DNA of 64,000 bases from Vibrio furnissii CIP 102972. Its GTDB lineage: Bacteria; Pseudomonadota; Gammaproteobacteria; Enterobacterales; Vibrionaceae. Location of the stretch: the NCBI RefSeq assembly GCF_000176175.1, contig NZ_ACZP01000013.1:1071695-1135694 (forward strand), given 5' to 3'. Positions 33,193 through 43,013 of this stretch are shown piece by piece. Numbering within the stretch: the first letter of the stretch is position 1; every line of letters begins with the position of its first letter. Made by a program: the position numbers and the translations under genes. The notes under the pieces were generated by a model that had not been told where the DNA came from, searched no databases, and worked only from the letters and a program-made list of their open reading frames with translations.

Positions 33193-34575
33193 TTATTTAC
33201 GACGCCATGTCGTACCACTTGGACCATCTTCCAGCACGATCCCCATCTCGTTCAGCTTGTCGCGCGCCATGTCCGCATTCGCCCAATCTTTAGAAGCGCG
33301 AGAGTCGTTGCGCAGTTTGATCAGCGCTTCGATTTCAGCAACTTCGTCATCGTTGCCCGCATCGCCTTTCAAAAACGCTTCCGGATCCTGATACAAAATG
33401 CCAATCACATCCGCCAATTCACGCATCAGCGCGCCCAAAGCACTCGCTTTATCGGTGTCTTCCGTTTTCAGGCGGTTCACTTCACGCGCCATATCAAACA
33501 GAACCGAATACGCTTCTGGCGTGTTGAAATCGTCATTCATCGCGGTTGTAAAACGAGTTAGGTATTCTTCGCCACCCGCTGCTGGGACGGTCATGTCTAG
33601 ACCACGCAGTGATGTGTACAGACGTTCCAAAGACGCGCGAGCTTGATTCAAGTTTTCTTCACTGTAGTTTAGTTGGCTACGGTAGTGGCCAGACATCAGG
33701 AAGTAACGCACGGTTTCTGCATCGTAGTGATTCAACACATCACGAATGGTGAAGAAGTTGCCCAGTGACTTCGACATTTTTTCTTTGTCGACCATCACCA
33801 TACCGCTGTGCATCCACGTGTTCACGTACTGCGTATCATGCGCGCAGCAAGATTGAGCGATTTCATTTTCATGGTGTGGAAACTGCAGATCAGAACCCCC
33901 ACCGTGAATATCAAAATGGTTGCCCAAAATCGATGAGTTCATCGCAGAACATTCAATGTGCCAGCCAGGACGACCCGGTCCCCATGGTGATTCCCATGTC
34001 GGTTCACCAGGTTTAGACATTTTCCACAGCACGAAATCCAATGGACTGCGTTTCGCCATGTCGATGTCAACGCGCGCACCCGCTTGCAACTGATCCAAGT
34101 CTTGCTTCGACAGTTTGCCGTAATCATCAAACTTGTTGACTTCAAACATCACATCGCCGTTGTCTGCTACATAAGCAAAACCACGGTCAATCAGACGCTG
34201 AACCAATTCAATTATCTCTTGAATATACGCCGTTGCGCGAGGTTCAACATCCGGGCGCTTGATGTTCAGTGCATCAAAATCAGCATACATTTCTTGAATC
34301 AAACGCTCCGTCAAGGATTCACAAGATTCCTGATTTTCGGCGGCGCGTTTGATGATTTTGTCATCAATGTCAGTGATATTGCGTACGAAGGTTAAATCGT
34401 AACCAAGGTAGCGCAGGTAACGGGCCACGACATCAAACGACACAAAGGTGCGACCGTGGCCGATGTGACAGAGATCGTAAATTGTGACTCCACAGACATA
34501 CATGCCAACTTTACCGGCAGTGATGGGTTTGAATTCCTCTTTTTGTCTTGTAAGTGAGTTATAAATCTTCAACAT
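33193..34575 (-). CDS. cysS: Cysteinyl-tRNA synthetase
   Basis: The 460-residue class I synthetase has the HIGH box as HIGHGRT, the KMSKS loop as KMSKSLGNF, and zinc ligands in VCGVTIYD and WHIECSAM with HHENE. It charges tRNA-Cys. It is divergent from ppiB, and the 140-base gap holds both promoters. Confidence 0.98.
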   Translation of the reverse strand: MLKIYNSLTRQKEEFKPITAGKVGMYVCGVTIYDLCHIGHGRTFVSFDVVARYLRYLGYDLTFVRNITDIDDKIIKRAAENQESCESLTERLIQEMYADFDALNIKRPDVEPRATAYIQEIIELVQRLIDRGFAYVADNGDVMFEVNKFDDYGKLSKQDLDQLQAGARVDIDMAKRSPLDFVLWKMSKPGEPTWESPWGPGRPGWHIECSAMNSSILGNHFDIHGGGSDLQFPHHENEIAQSCCAHDTQYVNTWMHSGMVMVDKEKMSKSLGNFFTIRDVLNHYDAETVRYFLMSGHYRSQLNYSEENLNQARASLERLYTSLRGLDMTVPAAGGEEYLTRFTTAMNDDFNTPEAYSVLFDMAREVNRLKTEDTDKASALGALMRELADVIGILYQDPEAFLKGDAGNDDEVAEIEALIKLRNDSRASKDWANADMARDKLNEMGIVLEDGPSGTTWRRK

Positions 34576-34721
34576 GATCTCTATCTAATTACCGTTAAAA
34601 CCAAAATAGTGGCACAGTATAACAACTCTGTTATCGCTAGGTCATCCATTTGATGTTTTGAATGAACAAAAAGTTAGGCTAAAATTCGGTATTCATACAA
34701 AACAAAGCAAAGGTAATGCAC

Positions 34722-35216
34722 ATGATCACCCTTCACACAAATTTTGGTGACATTAAAATTCAACTGAACGAAGAGAAAGCGCCAGAAACAAGCGCAAACT
34801 TCCTACAGTACTGCCGTGACGGTTTCTACGACAACACACTGTTCCACCGTGTTATCGATGGCTTCATGATTCAAGGTGGCGGCATGACGTCTGGCCTGCG
34901 TGAAAAAGCAACTCGCTCTCCAATTCGTAACGAAGCGAACAACGGTCTGAGCAACAAAGTCGGTTCAATCGCGATGGCGCGTACCATGGAGCCGCATTCA
35001 GCAAGCTCTCAGTTCTTCATCAACGTCAACAACAACACCTTCCTGGACTTCCGTTCAGAAAACCGTGACGGTTGGGGTTACTGTGTATTCGGCGAAGTGG
35101 TCGAAGGCATGGACATCGTGAATAAGATCAAAGGCGTAAGCACCGGTTCTTACGGCATGCACCAGGACGTACCACTAGACGAAGTGGTCATCACTGGCAC
35201 CACCATCGAAGAGTAA
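34722..35216 (+). CDS. ppiB: Peptidyl-prolyl cis-trans isomerase B (cyclophilin)
   Basis: The 164-residue cytosolic cyclophilin has [15 protein letters not shown] (catalytic Arg), [15 protein letters not shown] and a [10 protein letters not shown] block. AAAGG lies 9 bases before ATG 34722; the ATG at 34716 is too close to it. A strong terminator follows (35224-35247). Confidence 0.96.
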   Translation: MITLHTNFGDIKIQLNEEKAPETSANFLQYCRDGFYDNTLFHRVIDGFMIQGGGMTSGLREKATRSPIRNEANNGLSNKVGSIAMARTMEPHSASSQFFINVNNNTFLDFRSENRDGWGYCVFGEVVEGMDIVNKIKGVSTGSYGMHQDVPLDEVVITGTTIEE

Positions 35217-35223
35217 TCGATCA

Positions 35224-35247
35224 AAGGAGCGCGTTATCGCGCTCCTT
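35224..35247 (+). terminator. Terminator between ppiB and lpxH
   Basis: Stem AAGGAGCGCG-TTAT-CGCGCTCCTT is followed by a short T-rich tail. lpxH begins 13 bases later, so some read-through is possible. Confidence 0.7.
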
Positions 35248-35259
35248 ATTTCTGAACCT

Positions 35260-35991
35260 ATGCATACACTATTTATCTCTGATCTCCACCTGACCCCAAG
35301 TCGCCCCGATATCACTCATTGTTTCACTCAATTCATGCGCAACGAAGCGATCCACGCCGATGCCTTGTATGTGTTGGGCGATTTGTTTGATTTTTGGATT
35401 GGCGATGACGACCCGACCCCGTTCGCCAAACAAATTCAGCAAGAATTTAAACACCTAACCGCGCAAGGGGTGCCTTGTTACTTTACTCAAGGGAACCGTG
35501 ATTTTCTGGTGGGCCGCCGTTTCGCAAAACAAACGGGCGTCACGTTACTGCCCGACGAAACGGTGATTGACCTGTACGGCACTTCGGCTGTTATTTTGCA
35601 CGGCGACACTTTGTGTACCCAAGACGTACGCTATTTGGCGTTTCGCGCAAAAGTGCACCAGCCTTGGTTGCAATGGCTCTTTAACCGCCTGCCGTTCTTC
35701 ATCAAACAACGCATCGTGGCCAAAATTCAAACCGACATTCGCTCAGATAAAAGCCAAAAAGCGATGGAAATTATGGATGTGACGCCGGACGAAGTAGTTC
35801 ATGTGATGGACAAATATCAGGTCCCGCTGATGATTCATGGCCACACCCATCGCCCTGCCATTCATCACATCAGTGACGCCCCGCAAAAAACGCGGATTGT
35901 TCTGGGCGACTGGTATACCCAAGGCTCGGTATTGGTCTATTCTGAAAGCGGTTATTCATTGGAAAAGCGACGTTTCGAATCGCAATTATGA
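35260..35991 (+). CDS. lpxH: UDP-2,3-diacylglucosamine diphosphatase LpxH
   Basis: The 243-residue calcineurin-like phosphoesterase of lipid A synthesis makes lipid X from UDP-diacylglucosamine. Metal motifs are [32 protein letters not shown] and HGHTHRP. It is a peripheral inner-membrane protein. Confidence 0.97.
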   Translation: MHTLFISDLHLTPSRPDITHCFTQFMRNEAIHADALYVLGDLFDFWIGDDDPTPFAKQIQQEFKHLTAQGVPCYFTQGNRDFLVGRRFAKQTGVTLLPDETVIDLYGTSAVILHGDTLCTQDVRYLAFRAKVHQPWLQWLFNRLPFFIKQRIVAKIQTDIRSDKSQKAMEIMDVTPDEVVHVMDKYQVPLMIHGHTHRPAIHHISDAPQKTRIVLGDWYTQGSVLVYSESGYSLEKRRFESQL

Positions 35992-36098
35992 TTTAAATCG
36001 CAATCTACCACGCAAACTTTTGCGATGATGCTAAGCAATGAATATGTGTACTGATATTATTCACAATACGAAGCAACCACGATAAGAATCAATCAGCC

Positions 36099-37313
36099 TT
36101 GACGTACTCTTATATTGCACGACAGCCCATTTTAGACAGCGACCGAAAAACCGTGGGTTATGAGTTGCTGTTTCGGGATGGGCCTAAAAATACCTTCCCT
36201 GAGATTGACCCAGATCTGGCAACCAGCCGGTTGCTGTCTGATCATTTTCTGTCGACGCATCACAACATGCTCGGGAATCATTTGGGCTTTGTGAATTTTC
36301 CCTATCAAAGTTTGATCAACATGATCCCGACCCTGTTTCCCACCAACAGTTTGGTGGTCGAGGTATTGGAAGATTGCGAACCGACCGGGGAGTTGCTTCA
36401 GGCAGTGCGAAAAATGGCTCACATGGGGTATAAAATCGCGCTGGATGACTTCGTACCTAGCCCAGAGTGGAAGGCATTTTTGCCGTATGTGTCGATCATT
36501 AAGTTCGACATTCGCATCATTCCTATCGAAAAAGCTCGCCTGTTCATCAACAAACTCAAAGGCTCTAAAATTATCTTCCTCGCTGAAAAAGTGGAAACAT
36601 ACGAAGAGTTCGAACAAGCGAAGGCCGCTGGGTTTCGTTACTTTCAAGGGTATTTCTTCAGCAAACCTGAGATTATTCAGCGTAAATCGCTCGAACCAGC
36701 ATTTCTGACCGTCGTCCAACTGTGTAAAGAGATTGCCAAAGACGAGATCGACTACAAAGAACTCGAAGCCTTAATCGCCAAAGACGTCACCTTATCGTAC
36801 AAGCTGCTGACGTTTGTCAATTCATCGGCGGTGGTCAGCTCGAAAATTCAGTCATTCAAACAAGCGTTGGTGTATCTGGGCGAGGAACGACTGCGTAAAT
36901 TCGTGTCGCTGGTTGCGATTGCTTCCACACACAGCGATAAACCCGATTACCTCTATGGCTTGTCGATTCAACGGGCCCGTTACTGCGAACTGGTGTACTC
37001 ACGTCTGAGTGAAAACAGCGACATGGGCAATGCCTTTTTGACGGGCATGTTCTCGCTGCTTGATAGCCTGCTGGATCAATCACTTGAATCGATCATCAAC
37101 GAAATGCCTGTCGAAGAGAGCGTCAAACAAGCTTTGGTTGCTGAAAGCGGCACTCTGGGCGATATATTGTCGCTGACAAAAGCCTACGAACAGGCCGATT
37201 GGGAGAAAGTATCGACCATTGCCACGCGGCTCAACATTAGCGATGAGGTCCTTAGCAGCTGTTATGATGAAGCGGTGAGCTGGACAGCAGACCTGCTCAA
37301 TCTCAACACCTAA
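36099..37313 (+). CDS. cdgJ: EAL-HDOD protein, CdgJ-like
   Basis: The 404-residue cytosolic protein has an N-terminal EAL domain (about 1-200) and a C-terminal HDOD domain (about 205-400, with KDVTLSYKLLTFVNSS). EAL motifs kept are E-L-L-F-R, N in FVNFPYQ, E in VVEVLED, K in IIKFDI, E in LAEKVE and Q in YFQGYFFSKP. The DDFG motif reads D-D-F-V. It has no membrane segment. The position between lpxH and ychJ is that of VC1851 (cdgJ), reported to affect motility in V. cholerae. Start is TTG 36099 with a weak ribosome site. Confidence 0.82.
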   Translation: MTYSYIARQPILDSDRKTVGYELLFRDGPKNTFPEIDPDLATSRLLSDHFLSTHHNMLGNHLGFVNFPYQSLINMIPTLFPTNSLVVEVLEDCEPTGELLQAVRKMAHMGYKIALDDFVPSPEWKAFLPYVSIIKFDIRIIPIEKARLFINKLKGSKIIFLAEKVETYEEFEQAKAAGFRYFQGYFFSKPEIIQRKSLEPAFLTVVQLCKEIAKDEIDYKELEALIAKDVTLSYKLLTFVNSSAVVSSKIQSFKQALVYLGEERLRKFVSLVAIASTHSDKPDYLYGLSIQRARYCELVYSRLSENSDMGNAFLTGMFSLLDSLLDQSLESIINEMPVEESVKQALVAESGTLGDILSLTKAYEQADWEKVSTIATRLNISDEVLSSCYDEAVSWTADLLNLNT

Positions 37314-37394
37314 GCAAACCTCTCCAACACTCGACACGCTGCGTGCATGCCCATAAACTATGGGCGTTTTTATCAGCGTATCCGAGACAACACC

Positions 37395-37862
37395 ATGACC
37401 CCTTGTTATTGTGGCAGCGGCGCAGCCTATGCCAACTGCTGTCAACCTATTCATCAGGATCACAAGCACGCACTCACTCCCGAACAACTGATGCGCGCAC
37501 GCTACAGTGCACACGTCCTCGGGTTGGTCGACTTTGTGGTTGCAACCTATCACCCATCGTGTCATGCCGAATCGCAACGCGACGCCATTGCAGAGTCCGT
37601 CCATAGTGACTGGCAACGATTAGACGTTATCAGCGCTTCAGCGGGTTCACACGATCAAGAGGGTTTCGTGCATTTCAAAGCATACCTGTGCGATCAACAG
37701 CAGGAATTGTGCTTAGAAGAGCGCTCGCGATTTTTACGTGAAGAAGGTCTGTGGTACTACGTGGATGGTGAGTTTTCGCAACAGGCACCGGCACTCAAAG
37801 TCGGCCGCAACGACCCTTGCCCTTGCGGTAGTGGAAAGAAATTTAAGAAGTGTTGTGGTTGA
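37395..37862 (+). CDS. ychJ: YchJ-family SEC-C protein
   Basis: The 155-residue product has an N-terminal zinc motif C-Y-C-G-S-G with CC, a NTF2-like middle ([12 protein letters not shown]) and a C-terminal SEC-C motif [17 protein letters not shown] 37395 is chosen because the zinc motif follows at once. Function is not established. Confidence 0.9.
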   Translation: MTPCYCGSGAAYANCCQPIHQDHKHALTPEQLMRARYSAHVLGLVDFVVATYHPSCHAESQRDAIAESVHSDWQRLDVISASAGSHDQEGFVHFKAYLCDQQQELCLEERSRFLREEGLWYYVDGEFSQQAPALKVGRNDPCPCGSGKKFKKCCG

Positions 37863-37865
37863 ATT

Positions 37866-37898
37866 TAAAAAGCCAAGTGACGATAGCTTGGCTTTTTG
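37866..37898. terminator. Bidirectional terminator between ychJ and the DUF2057 gene
   Basis: AGCCAAG / CTTGGCT is flanked by A4 on the left and T5 on the right. Confidence 0.75.
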
Positions 37899-37916
37899 AT
37901 CCGATACGACAGAGTT

Positions 37917-38558
37917 TTAATCCTGATCAACAACCCACTGACGAAACGCTTCGCGCTCCTCCACGCTTGCTTTGGTGTACCACAACTTCAACTGCGCGAC
38001 GTTTTCAGTGTCCGTCAACTCTCGTTGCTGCGCATTGACAGGCAAGGTTTTTGCGTAGGTAAAGCCAGCCACTGGAATCGACGCCACACCACCCTTTTGG
38101 TTGTAATCTAAAACGTCCTGAATATAGTTGCGCCCCAACTGAACACCATTTGAGTCCAACGTGTCACTGACGAGATCAATCGATTTCCCTGACGCATCTT
38201 TCAATGCCCACTCGAAGGTTTTGATGTCTTTACGAGCTTGACTCAGTCGGCGATATTTAGGCAGTTCAAAAGTCAGTGATGTATCCGCAGTGGCGAATTT
38301 GGTGACCACAACATCGCTATAGACGCGGCGCATACCATCATTATCTTCAACCATAGGTTCAAACTTAAAAACAATTTGGTTTGTTCCATCAGGTAACGTG
38401 ACGCTTCTGCTGTCGGTGTATGCTTTATCGATAACAGGCTTCATTCCGTTGACAGCGATAAGATCAATAAACTCTGGTAGTTCGAGTTTGACATCAGCGT
38501 GAGCTGCAACACTGAATGCACTGATACCCAAAATCAGGCAAGACTTCAAAACTTTCAT
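37917..38558 (-). CDS. DUF2057 (YccT/CsgI-like) periplasmic protein
   Basis: The 213-residue protein has a signal peptide cleaved after AAHA (about residue 21), then VKLELPEFIDLIAVNG and a beta-rich body ending FRQWVVDQD. It matches the DUF2057 family; the E. coli member YccT (CsgI) inhibits curli formation. It begins downstream of the porin terminator and is probably transcribed separately. Confidence 0.8.
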   Translation of the reverse strand: MKVLKSCLILGISAFSVAAHADVKLELPEFIDLIAVNGMKPVIDKAYTDSRSVTLPDGTNQIVFKFEPMVEDNDGMRRVYSDVVVTKFATADTSLTFELPKYRRLSQARKDIKTFEWALKDASGKSIDLVSDTLDSNGVQLGRNYIQDVLDYNQKGGVASIPVAGFTYAKTLPVNAQQRELTDTENVAQLKLWYTKASVEEREAFRQWVVDQD

Positions 38559-38568
38559 AAATTTACCT

Positions 38569-38596
38569 TAAAAAAAACCCGGTCTAGACCGGGTTT
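38569..38596 (-). terminator. Porin terminator
   Basis: A perfect 22-base palindrome (AAACCCGGTC...) is followed by T7 on the minus strand, 22 bases after the porin stop. Confidence 0.85.
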
Positions 38597-38618
38597 ATAA
38601 TAACTTAGGTAATCAAAA

Positions 38619-39626
38619 TTACCAGTATACGCGCATACCCAGAGAGTAGTTGAATTCAGAGTCAACTTGAGTTGGGTCAACAGTGATGTCAGACTCGTTG
38701 GTGAAGCCAAGAGTTGTACCATCTGCGTAGTTCGCTTCAGCAAATAGGCGAGCCCATGATGCGAATTTGTATTCTAGACCAACAAAGATGTTAGTACCGT
38801 CTTCGTCTTTGTCGTTGTAGATGTTTTTAGCATCTTGTTGAACGAATTCGTAACCACCGTATAGAGAAGTTTTCTCTACGAATGTCCAGTAAGCGCCCAG
38901 AGAGTAACCGTTTTGAGTGATTTTCTCGTTGCCAGATTCGTTTTTCAGTTGAGAACCATAGTAAGTACCGCTCAGCTCTAGAGCATCTGTTGCAGTAAAT
39001 ACAGCAGTCAATTCGTAGTAAGTGTTAGACAGGCCGTCTACTTGGTCTTTACCACCACCAACGTGAATTGCTACAGGACCGAAAGAAGAACCAACGAACG
39101 CTTCAGCCAGATCGTGACCGTCAGCACCGTCGCCACCAGCAACGCCTACGCTTGCTTTAACCCACAGGTTATCAAGGTCTAGAGCGTATTTGATTTGAGA
39201 TTCATGCAGCGCACCGTTTAGAGTGCTGTACATGTTAGCAGAGCCACCATATACGTAAGAGTAGTCAGTACCGCCGATGTCATCTGAAGTTGTCCAGTCA
39301 CGACCAACACGGATTGTGCCGTAGTCAGTTGCAAAACCAACCATGTGAACACGAACATTCATATCAGTGCTTGAGTTAGCTGGTACACCAAACTCAATCT
39401 TACCCAGTGCTTTCACGCTGTCGTTCACTGCGTAAGAAGCATCTACGCCTAGACGAGAAGAACCTGTAGTCAGGTTTGCATCGTAATCAGCGTCATCACG
39501 GAAATCTACGCGAGTACGTAGTTGACCGTAAAAATCTACTGAGCCGTCATCAGTCTTCAGAATTTCTGCTGCGTTTACAGAGCTTGCTGCTGAAATAACA
39601 GCTAGAGCTAGTAGCGTCTTTTTCAT
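38619..39626 (-). CDS. ompT: OmpT-type general porin
   Basis: The 335-residue outer-membrane porin has a signal peptide MKKTLLALAVISAASSVNA. It is rich in alternating beta strands with constriction-loop style acidic segments and ends with aromatic Trp after a Tyr (RVYW). Position next to dinG corresponds to VC1854 ompT. In V. cholerae OmpT is repressed by ToxR and activated by CRP. ATG 39626 is chosen over the long upstream extension because the signal peptide starts there. Confidence 0.88.
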   Translation of the reverse strand: MKKTLLALAVISAASSVNAAEILKTDDGSVDFYGQLRTRVDFRDDADYDANLTTGSSRLGVDASYAVNDSVKALGKIEFGVPANSSTDMNVRVHMVGFATDYGTIRVGRDWTTSDDIGGTDYSYVYGGSANMYSTLNGALHESQIKYALDLDNLWVKASVGVAGGDGADGHDLAEAFVGSSFGPVAIHVGGGKDQVDGLSNTYYELTAVFTATDALELSGTYYGSQLKNESGNEKITQNGYSLGAYWTFVEKTSLYGGYEFVQQDAKNIYNDKDEDGTNIFVGLEYKFASWARLFAEANYADGTTLGFTNESDITVDPTQVDSEFNYSLGMRVYW

Positions 39627-40138
39627 ATTAATCCACTGCCTTTTCTTAAATGGGAAGTCCGTTTCGATTCCCTTTTGTTTTTTAGATGACGGTCTCCTAA
39701 CTCTGCGGTTAGTTACCGTCGACCACTTAATTCGAGGTTTAGATTGCAAAAGATTATGCTGCGTGTCAAATGTGAAAAAAAATATTTCTAAACAACACAT
39801 AAATCATTTTAAATCATAGTCTTACATATAAATTTCACAATATCTCGGCGAAGTTCTAATCAAAAAAATAAGAATAGGTAAATGTTAAATGTTTTAACAT
39901 AATAGTCTTTCGTGTTGTTAATACTCAAAAAAACAAAATCAAACAGCATTTAATTCAGCAAAACACCCACAAATGGAGTTTTATATTTTTTATCATTCAA
40001 ATTAAATTTAAGTGTATGAAGGTTCAGTTTTTTTTTGTGAAGGAGATCTAGATTTGTTCTAAAAGCACACGATTTCGTGAACTACGTATCGCTTAGTAAA
40101 CTGTGCTAACATCCGGGACCCGATACGCAGGTCACATT
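39627..40138. promoter_or_regulatory. Divergent promoter region of porin and dinG
   Basis: About 510 AT-rich bases without a gene. It holds a palindrome ATGTTAAA-TGT-TTTAACAT (39882-39900), about 256-274 bases before the porin start, which could be an operator. Long A and T tracts (39774-39783, 40027-40036) are present. The porin therefore has a long leader or distant control sites. No convincing LexA box is seen before dinG. Confidence 0.5.
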
Positions 40139-42214
40139 ATGCTTACTACCAAAATTCAACAGTCCATACGCAACAGCTATCAAAACCTTCAAAACCAGCT
40201 CGATAACTTTGTTCCTCGTCGAGCTCAAAATTATCTTGTTGCAGAAATTGCAAAAACGCTTTGTGGTAGCTATCACAAGTCTACTCGTATGCTGGTCGCA
40301 GAAGCGGGGACCGGAATCGGCAAGTCGTTATCTTATTTAATGGGCGTGATTCCTGTTGCGGTGAGCAACAATCGAAAAATCGTCATTTCTACGGCGACCG
40401 TGGCGCTTCAAGAACAGCTTGTGCACAAAGATCTGCCACTGTTTCGCCGCATCACAGACCAAAAATTCTCTTTTATACTCGCGAAAGGTCGACAACGTTA
40501 TTGTTGCACCGAAAAACTGGCCGCGGCCTCCGGCGCTGATGGCGGACAAATGGCCATGTTTGAGTCCAAACCTGCAGAAAAGGATATACAACAGCTTCAG
40601 CAGCTCTACACCGAATTGTCTCAAGGTAAGTGGGATGGTGACCGTGATTCATGGCCAGAGCCTATCTCTGAGACGGTCTGGAACAGTATCGTCAGCGACA
40701 AACACAGCTGTAATGGCAGCTTTTCAGCCCATCGTCAGTGCCCGTTTCAAAAGGCGCGCTCTGAGCTTGATAAAGCGGACATCATCATTGCCAACCATAG
40801 CTTAGTCATGGCTGATGCCGATCTTGGTGGTGGTGTGATCCTTCCTGAACCAGAAAATACGATTTACGTATTCGATGAAGCACATCATTTACCTCATGTG
40901 GCGCGCGAGCACGCCTCCGCGGCAGCGACCATGAAGGGCGCAGCAGCTTGGTTAGAAAAACTCAATCAATCTTTATCTAAGCTCGCAAATCTGGCCGACG
41001 AGAAACGTGTCTCCCGCTTTCGAAATGAAGCGCAAGATGCAATACAAGCGCTGATACCGAGCTTGAGCCAACTCCCCAAACAGTTTGATGCCAGCGCATT
41101 TGAAGAAAAACGTTATCGATTCGAACACGGCGATTTGCCGACATGGCTTGAAGAACAAGCAAAAGACCTGAAACGACAAAGTCAGAAAGCCAATCAAGCC
41201 GTGGCAAAAATCGCCGACTTAATTGGTGAACGGGTTAAAGATGGTGAACTGGCACCACGCCTTGCTGAGCCTGCCTTGGCCGAACTTGGTTTCTTCATCC
41301 AACGTTTGGAAAATTTGGCGCAGGTATGGCACTTGATGGCGGAACCCAAGCGCGAAAAAGGAGCCCCGCTCGCTCGCTGGTTGGAGCTCAGCCCAGAACG
41401 TGAGGGGGATTACGTCGTGAACGTATCGCCACTTGAAATCGGTTGGCAACTCGATCAACAGATCTGGAGTCGTTGCGTCGGCGCCATTTTGGTCTCGGCA
41501 ACCATGCGCGCGCTCAACTCATTCAATTTTTTCTGCCGCCAAGCCGGCATCAGCGAAAAAGCCGAGGACGGCGTTCAATTTTTAGCCCTTGCTTCACCAT
41601 TTGATTATCAAAATCAGGCTGAATTGCTGATTCCTAAGATGCAATACGAACCTCAGGCTCCCGAATACACCGATTATCTGGCCGATAAAGTGGCCGATTA
41701 CATCCAAGACGGCAAAGCAAACCTCGTTTTATTTGCGTCTTATTGGCAAATGAAAGAAGTTGCGGAGAAATTATCTAAATTATTTATAAAAAAAGGTTGG
41801 GCGCTGCAAGTTCAAGGCGAAAAATCCAGAAAAGAAATTCTAAATAAACATAAAACCCTAGTCCAATGCGGAAAAACCAGTGTGTTGTTTGGTACAGGAA
41901 GCTTTTCAGAAGGACTCGACTTACCCGGAGAATTACTGGAAAACCTTATCATCACCAAGATTCCGTTTGCCGTACCAACCTCACCCGTAGAGCAGGCACA
42001 TGCTGAATACATTCAACATCGTGGCGGCAATCCGTTTCTACAAATCACCGTCCCGGAAGCCAGTAAGAAATTGATTCAATCAGCAGGCCGTTTACTGAGG
42101 AAAGAGCGCGATTGTGGTAGAGTCGTGATACTTGACCGCCGCGTGGTGTCAAAACGCTATGGCAAAGCCTTATTGGATTCGCTGCCACCGTTTAAACGCA
42201 CCATTGAATACTGA
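40139..42214 (+). CDS. dinG: ATP-dependent DNA helicase DinG
   Basis: The 691-residue XPD-like superfamily 2 helicase has Walker A EAGTGIGKSLSYL, Fe-S cluster cysteines in QRYCCTEK, HSCNG and RQCPF, DEAH in VFDEAHHL, and C-terminal motifs VLFGTGSFSEGLDLPG and QSAGRLLRKERD. It unwinds D-loops and R-loops. ATG 40139 matches the family N-terminus; the extension to 40103 is rejected. Confidence 0.96.
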   Translation: MLTTKIQQSIRNSYQNLQNQLDNFVPRRAQNYLVAEIAKTLCGSYHKSTRMLVAEAGTGIGKSLSYLMGVIPVAVSNNRKIVISTATVALQEQLVHKDLPLFRRITDQKFSFILAKGRQRYCCTEKLAAASGADGGQMAMFESKPAEKDIQQLQQLYTELSQGKWDGDRDSWPEPISETVWNSIVSDKHSCNGSFSAHRQCPFQKARSELDKADIIIANHSLVMADADLGGGVILPEPENTIYVFDEAHHLPHVAREHASAAATMKGAAAWLEKLNQSLSKLANLADEKRVSRFRNEAQDAIQALIPSLSQLPKQFDASAFEEKRYRFEHGDLPTWLEEQAKDLKRQSQKANQAVAKIADLIGERVKDGELAPRLAEPALAELGFFIQRLENLAQVWHLMAEPKREKGAPLARWLELSPEREGDYVVNVSPLEIGWQLDQQIWSRCVGAILVSATMRALNSFNFFCRQAGISEKAEDGVQFLALASPFDYQNQAELLIPKMQYEPQAPEYTDYLADKVADYIQDGKANLVLFASYWQMKEVAEKLSKLFIKKGWALQVQGEKSRKEILNKHKTLVQCGKTSVLFGTGSFSEGLDLPGELLENLIITKIPFAVPTSPVEQAHAEYIQHRGGNPFLQITVPEASKKLIQSAGRLLRKERDCGRVVILDRRVVSKRYGKALLDSLPPFKRTIEY

Positions 42215-42234
42215 GTTTTCTGGACCGTAGAAAC

Positions 42235-42783
42235 ATGAGTGATTTATCGAGACTAAACTCGCTATTGGATGAACTAAAGCACCACGCCGCACAAGTCGAC
42301 CGTGTTCGTGGAGAGCATCATCAGCCCCTGTTTGATGATGTTCTGTTTCACTGTCGCGGGAAGTTGCTCACACCGTGCGTGCAGGAAGCAGAAAGCACAC
42401 TAAATGCAATTACGCGTGAACAACATGCGGGGAAGCTGACGCAACACCGAGCCGAGTACCTCACCGAACGGTTGCTGGCGCAAGTCGGGGCGATTCAACG
42501 TGAATTGTCCACACAATCCATCCGCAAAAATGAACCGAAACACAGTAGCTATTACCGCAAACCCATCAGCGATTTGTATCAAGATCTCGCGCAGCATCAA
42601 GATTGGGAACGTCGCTTGATGGAAATGGTGCTCGATAAACAGCAGGCACTTGAACAGGCCTCGGTGTATCACAAACAAGCGGCGCAGCAGGCATTGCTGG
42701 CCGTTGAGCAACGCCTGAAACGCTGCCAAGATGCCAAAGCCAAAATTGAAAGACAAATCACCTACCGAGAGAAGCACCAGTAA
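42235..42783 (+). CDS. priC: Primosomal replication protein PriC
   Basis: The 182-residue helical, basic protein has PriC-family features: LNSLLDEL near the N-terminus, FHCRGKLLTPCVQEAE and RRLMEMVLDKQ with a long C-terminal helix. It remodels SSB at stalled forks and loads DnaB. Its stop overlaps the next start (TAATG), as in the E. coli priC-ybaM pair. Confidence 0.85.
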   Translation: MSDLSRLNSLLDELKHHAAQVDRVRGEHHQPLFDDVLFHCRGKLLTPCVQEAESTLNAITREQHAGKLTQHRAEYLTERLLAQVGAIQRELSTQSIRKNEPKHSSYYRKPISDLYQDLAQHQDWERRLMEMVLDKQQALEQASVYHKQAAQQALLAVEQRLKRCQDAKAKIERQITYREKHQ

Positions 42784-42944
42784 TGACGCAACCATCTGTC
42801 CCCCTCAGCGACGCGCCTGATGAAATCAAATTGGCCGTTGATCTGATCTACCTGCTAGAAAGCAACGGCGTTGATCCCAAAGTTGCCTTGGCAGCACTGG
42901 CGATCGTCAAAGCCGACCTTCAACAAAAGCTCGACAACCACTGA
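42783..42944 (+). CDS. ybaM: YbaM-like small protein (DUF2496)
   Basis: The 53-residue product contains APDEIKLAVDLIYLLESNG, then LAALAIVKADLQQKL, matching the YbaM/RsmS family (E. coli APDDVKLAVDLIVLLEEN). Overlap with priC (TAATG) and conserved gene order support it. The family has been linked to Csr/Rsm control of secreted enzymes in Pectobacterium; its role here is unknown. Confidence 0.85.
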   Translation: MTQPSVPLSDAPDEIKLAVDLIYLLESNGVDPKVALAALAIVKADLQQKLDNH

Positions 42945-42980
42945 TATAGCATCGCCATCGCATGGGCGAAAATTTCAGTG

Positions 42981-43006
42981 AAAAAAAGAGCGCCACTGCG
43001 CTCTTG
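42981..43006. terminator. Terminator between ybaM and the chemoreceptor gene
   Basis: AAGAGCGC-CACT-GCGCTCTT with A7 on the left and T-rich sequence on the right; strong for the minus-strand gene. Confidence 0.75.
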
Positions 43007-43013
43007 TTTCGAT

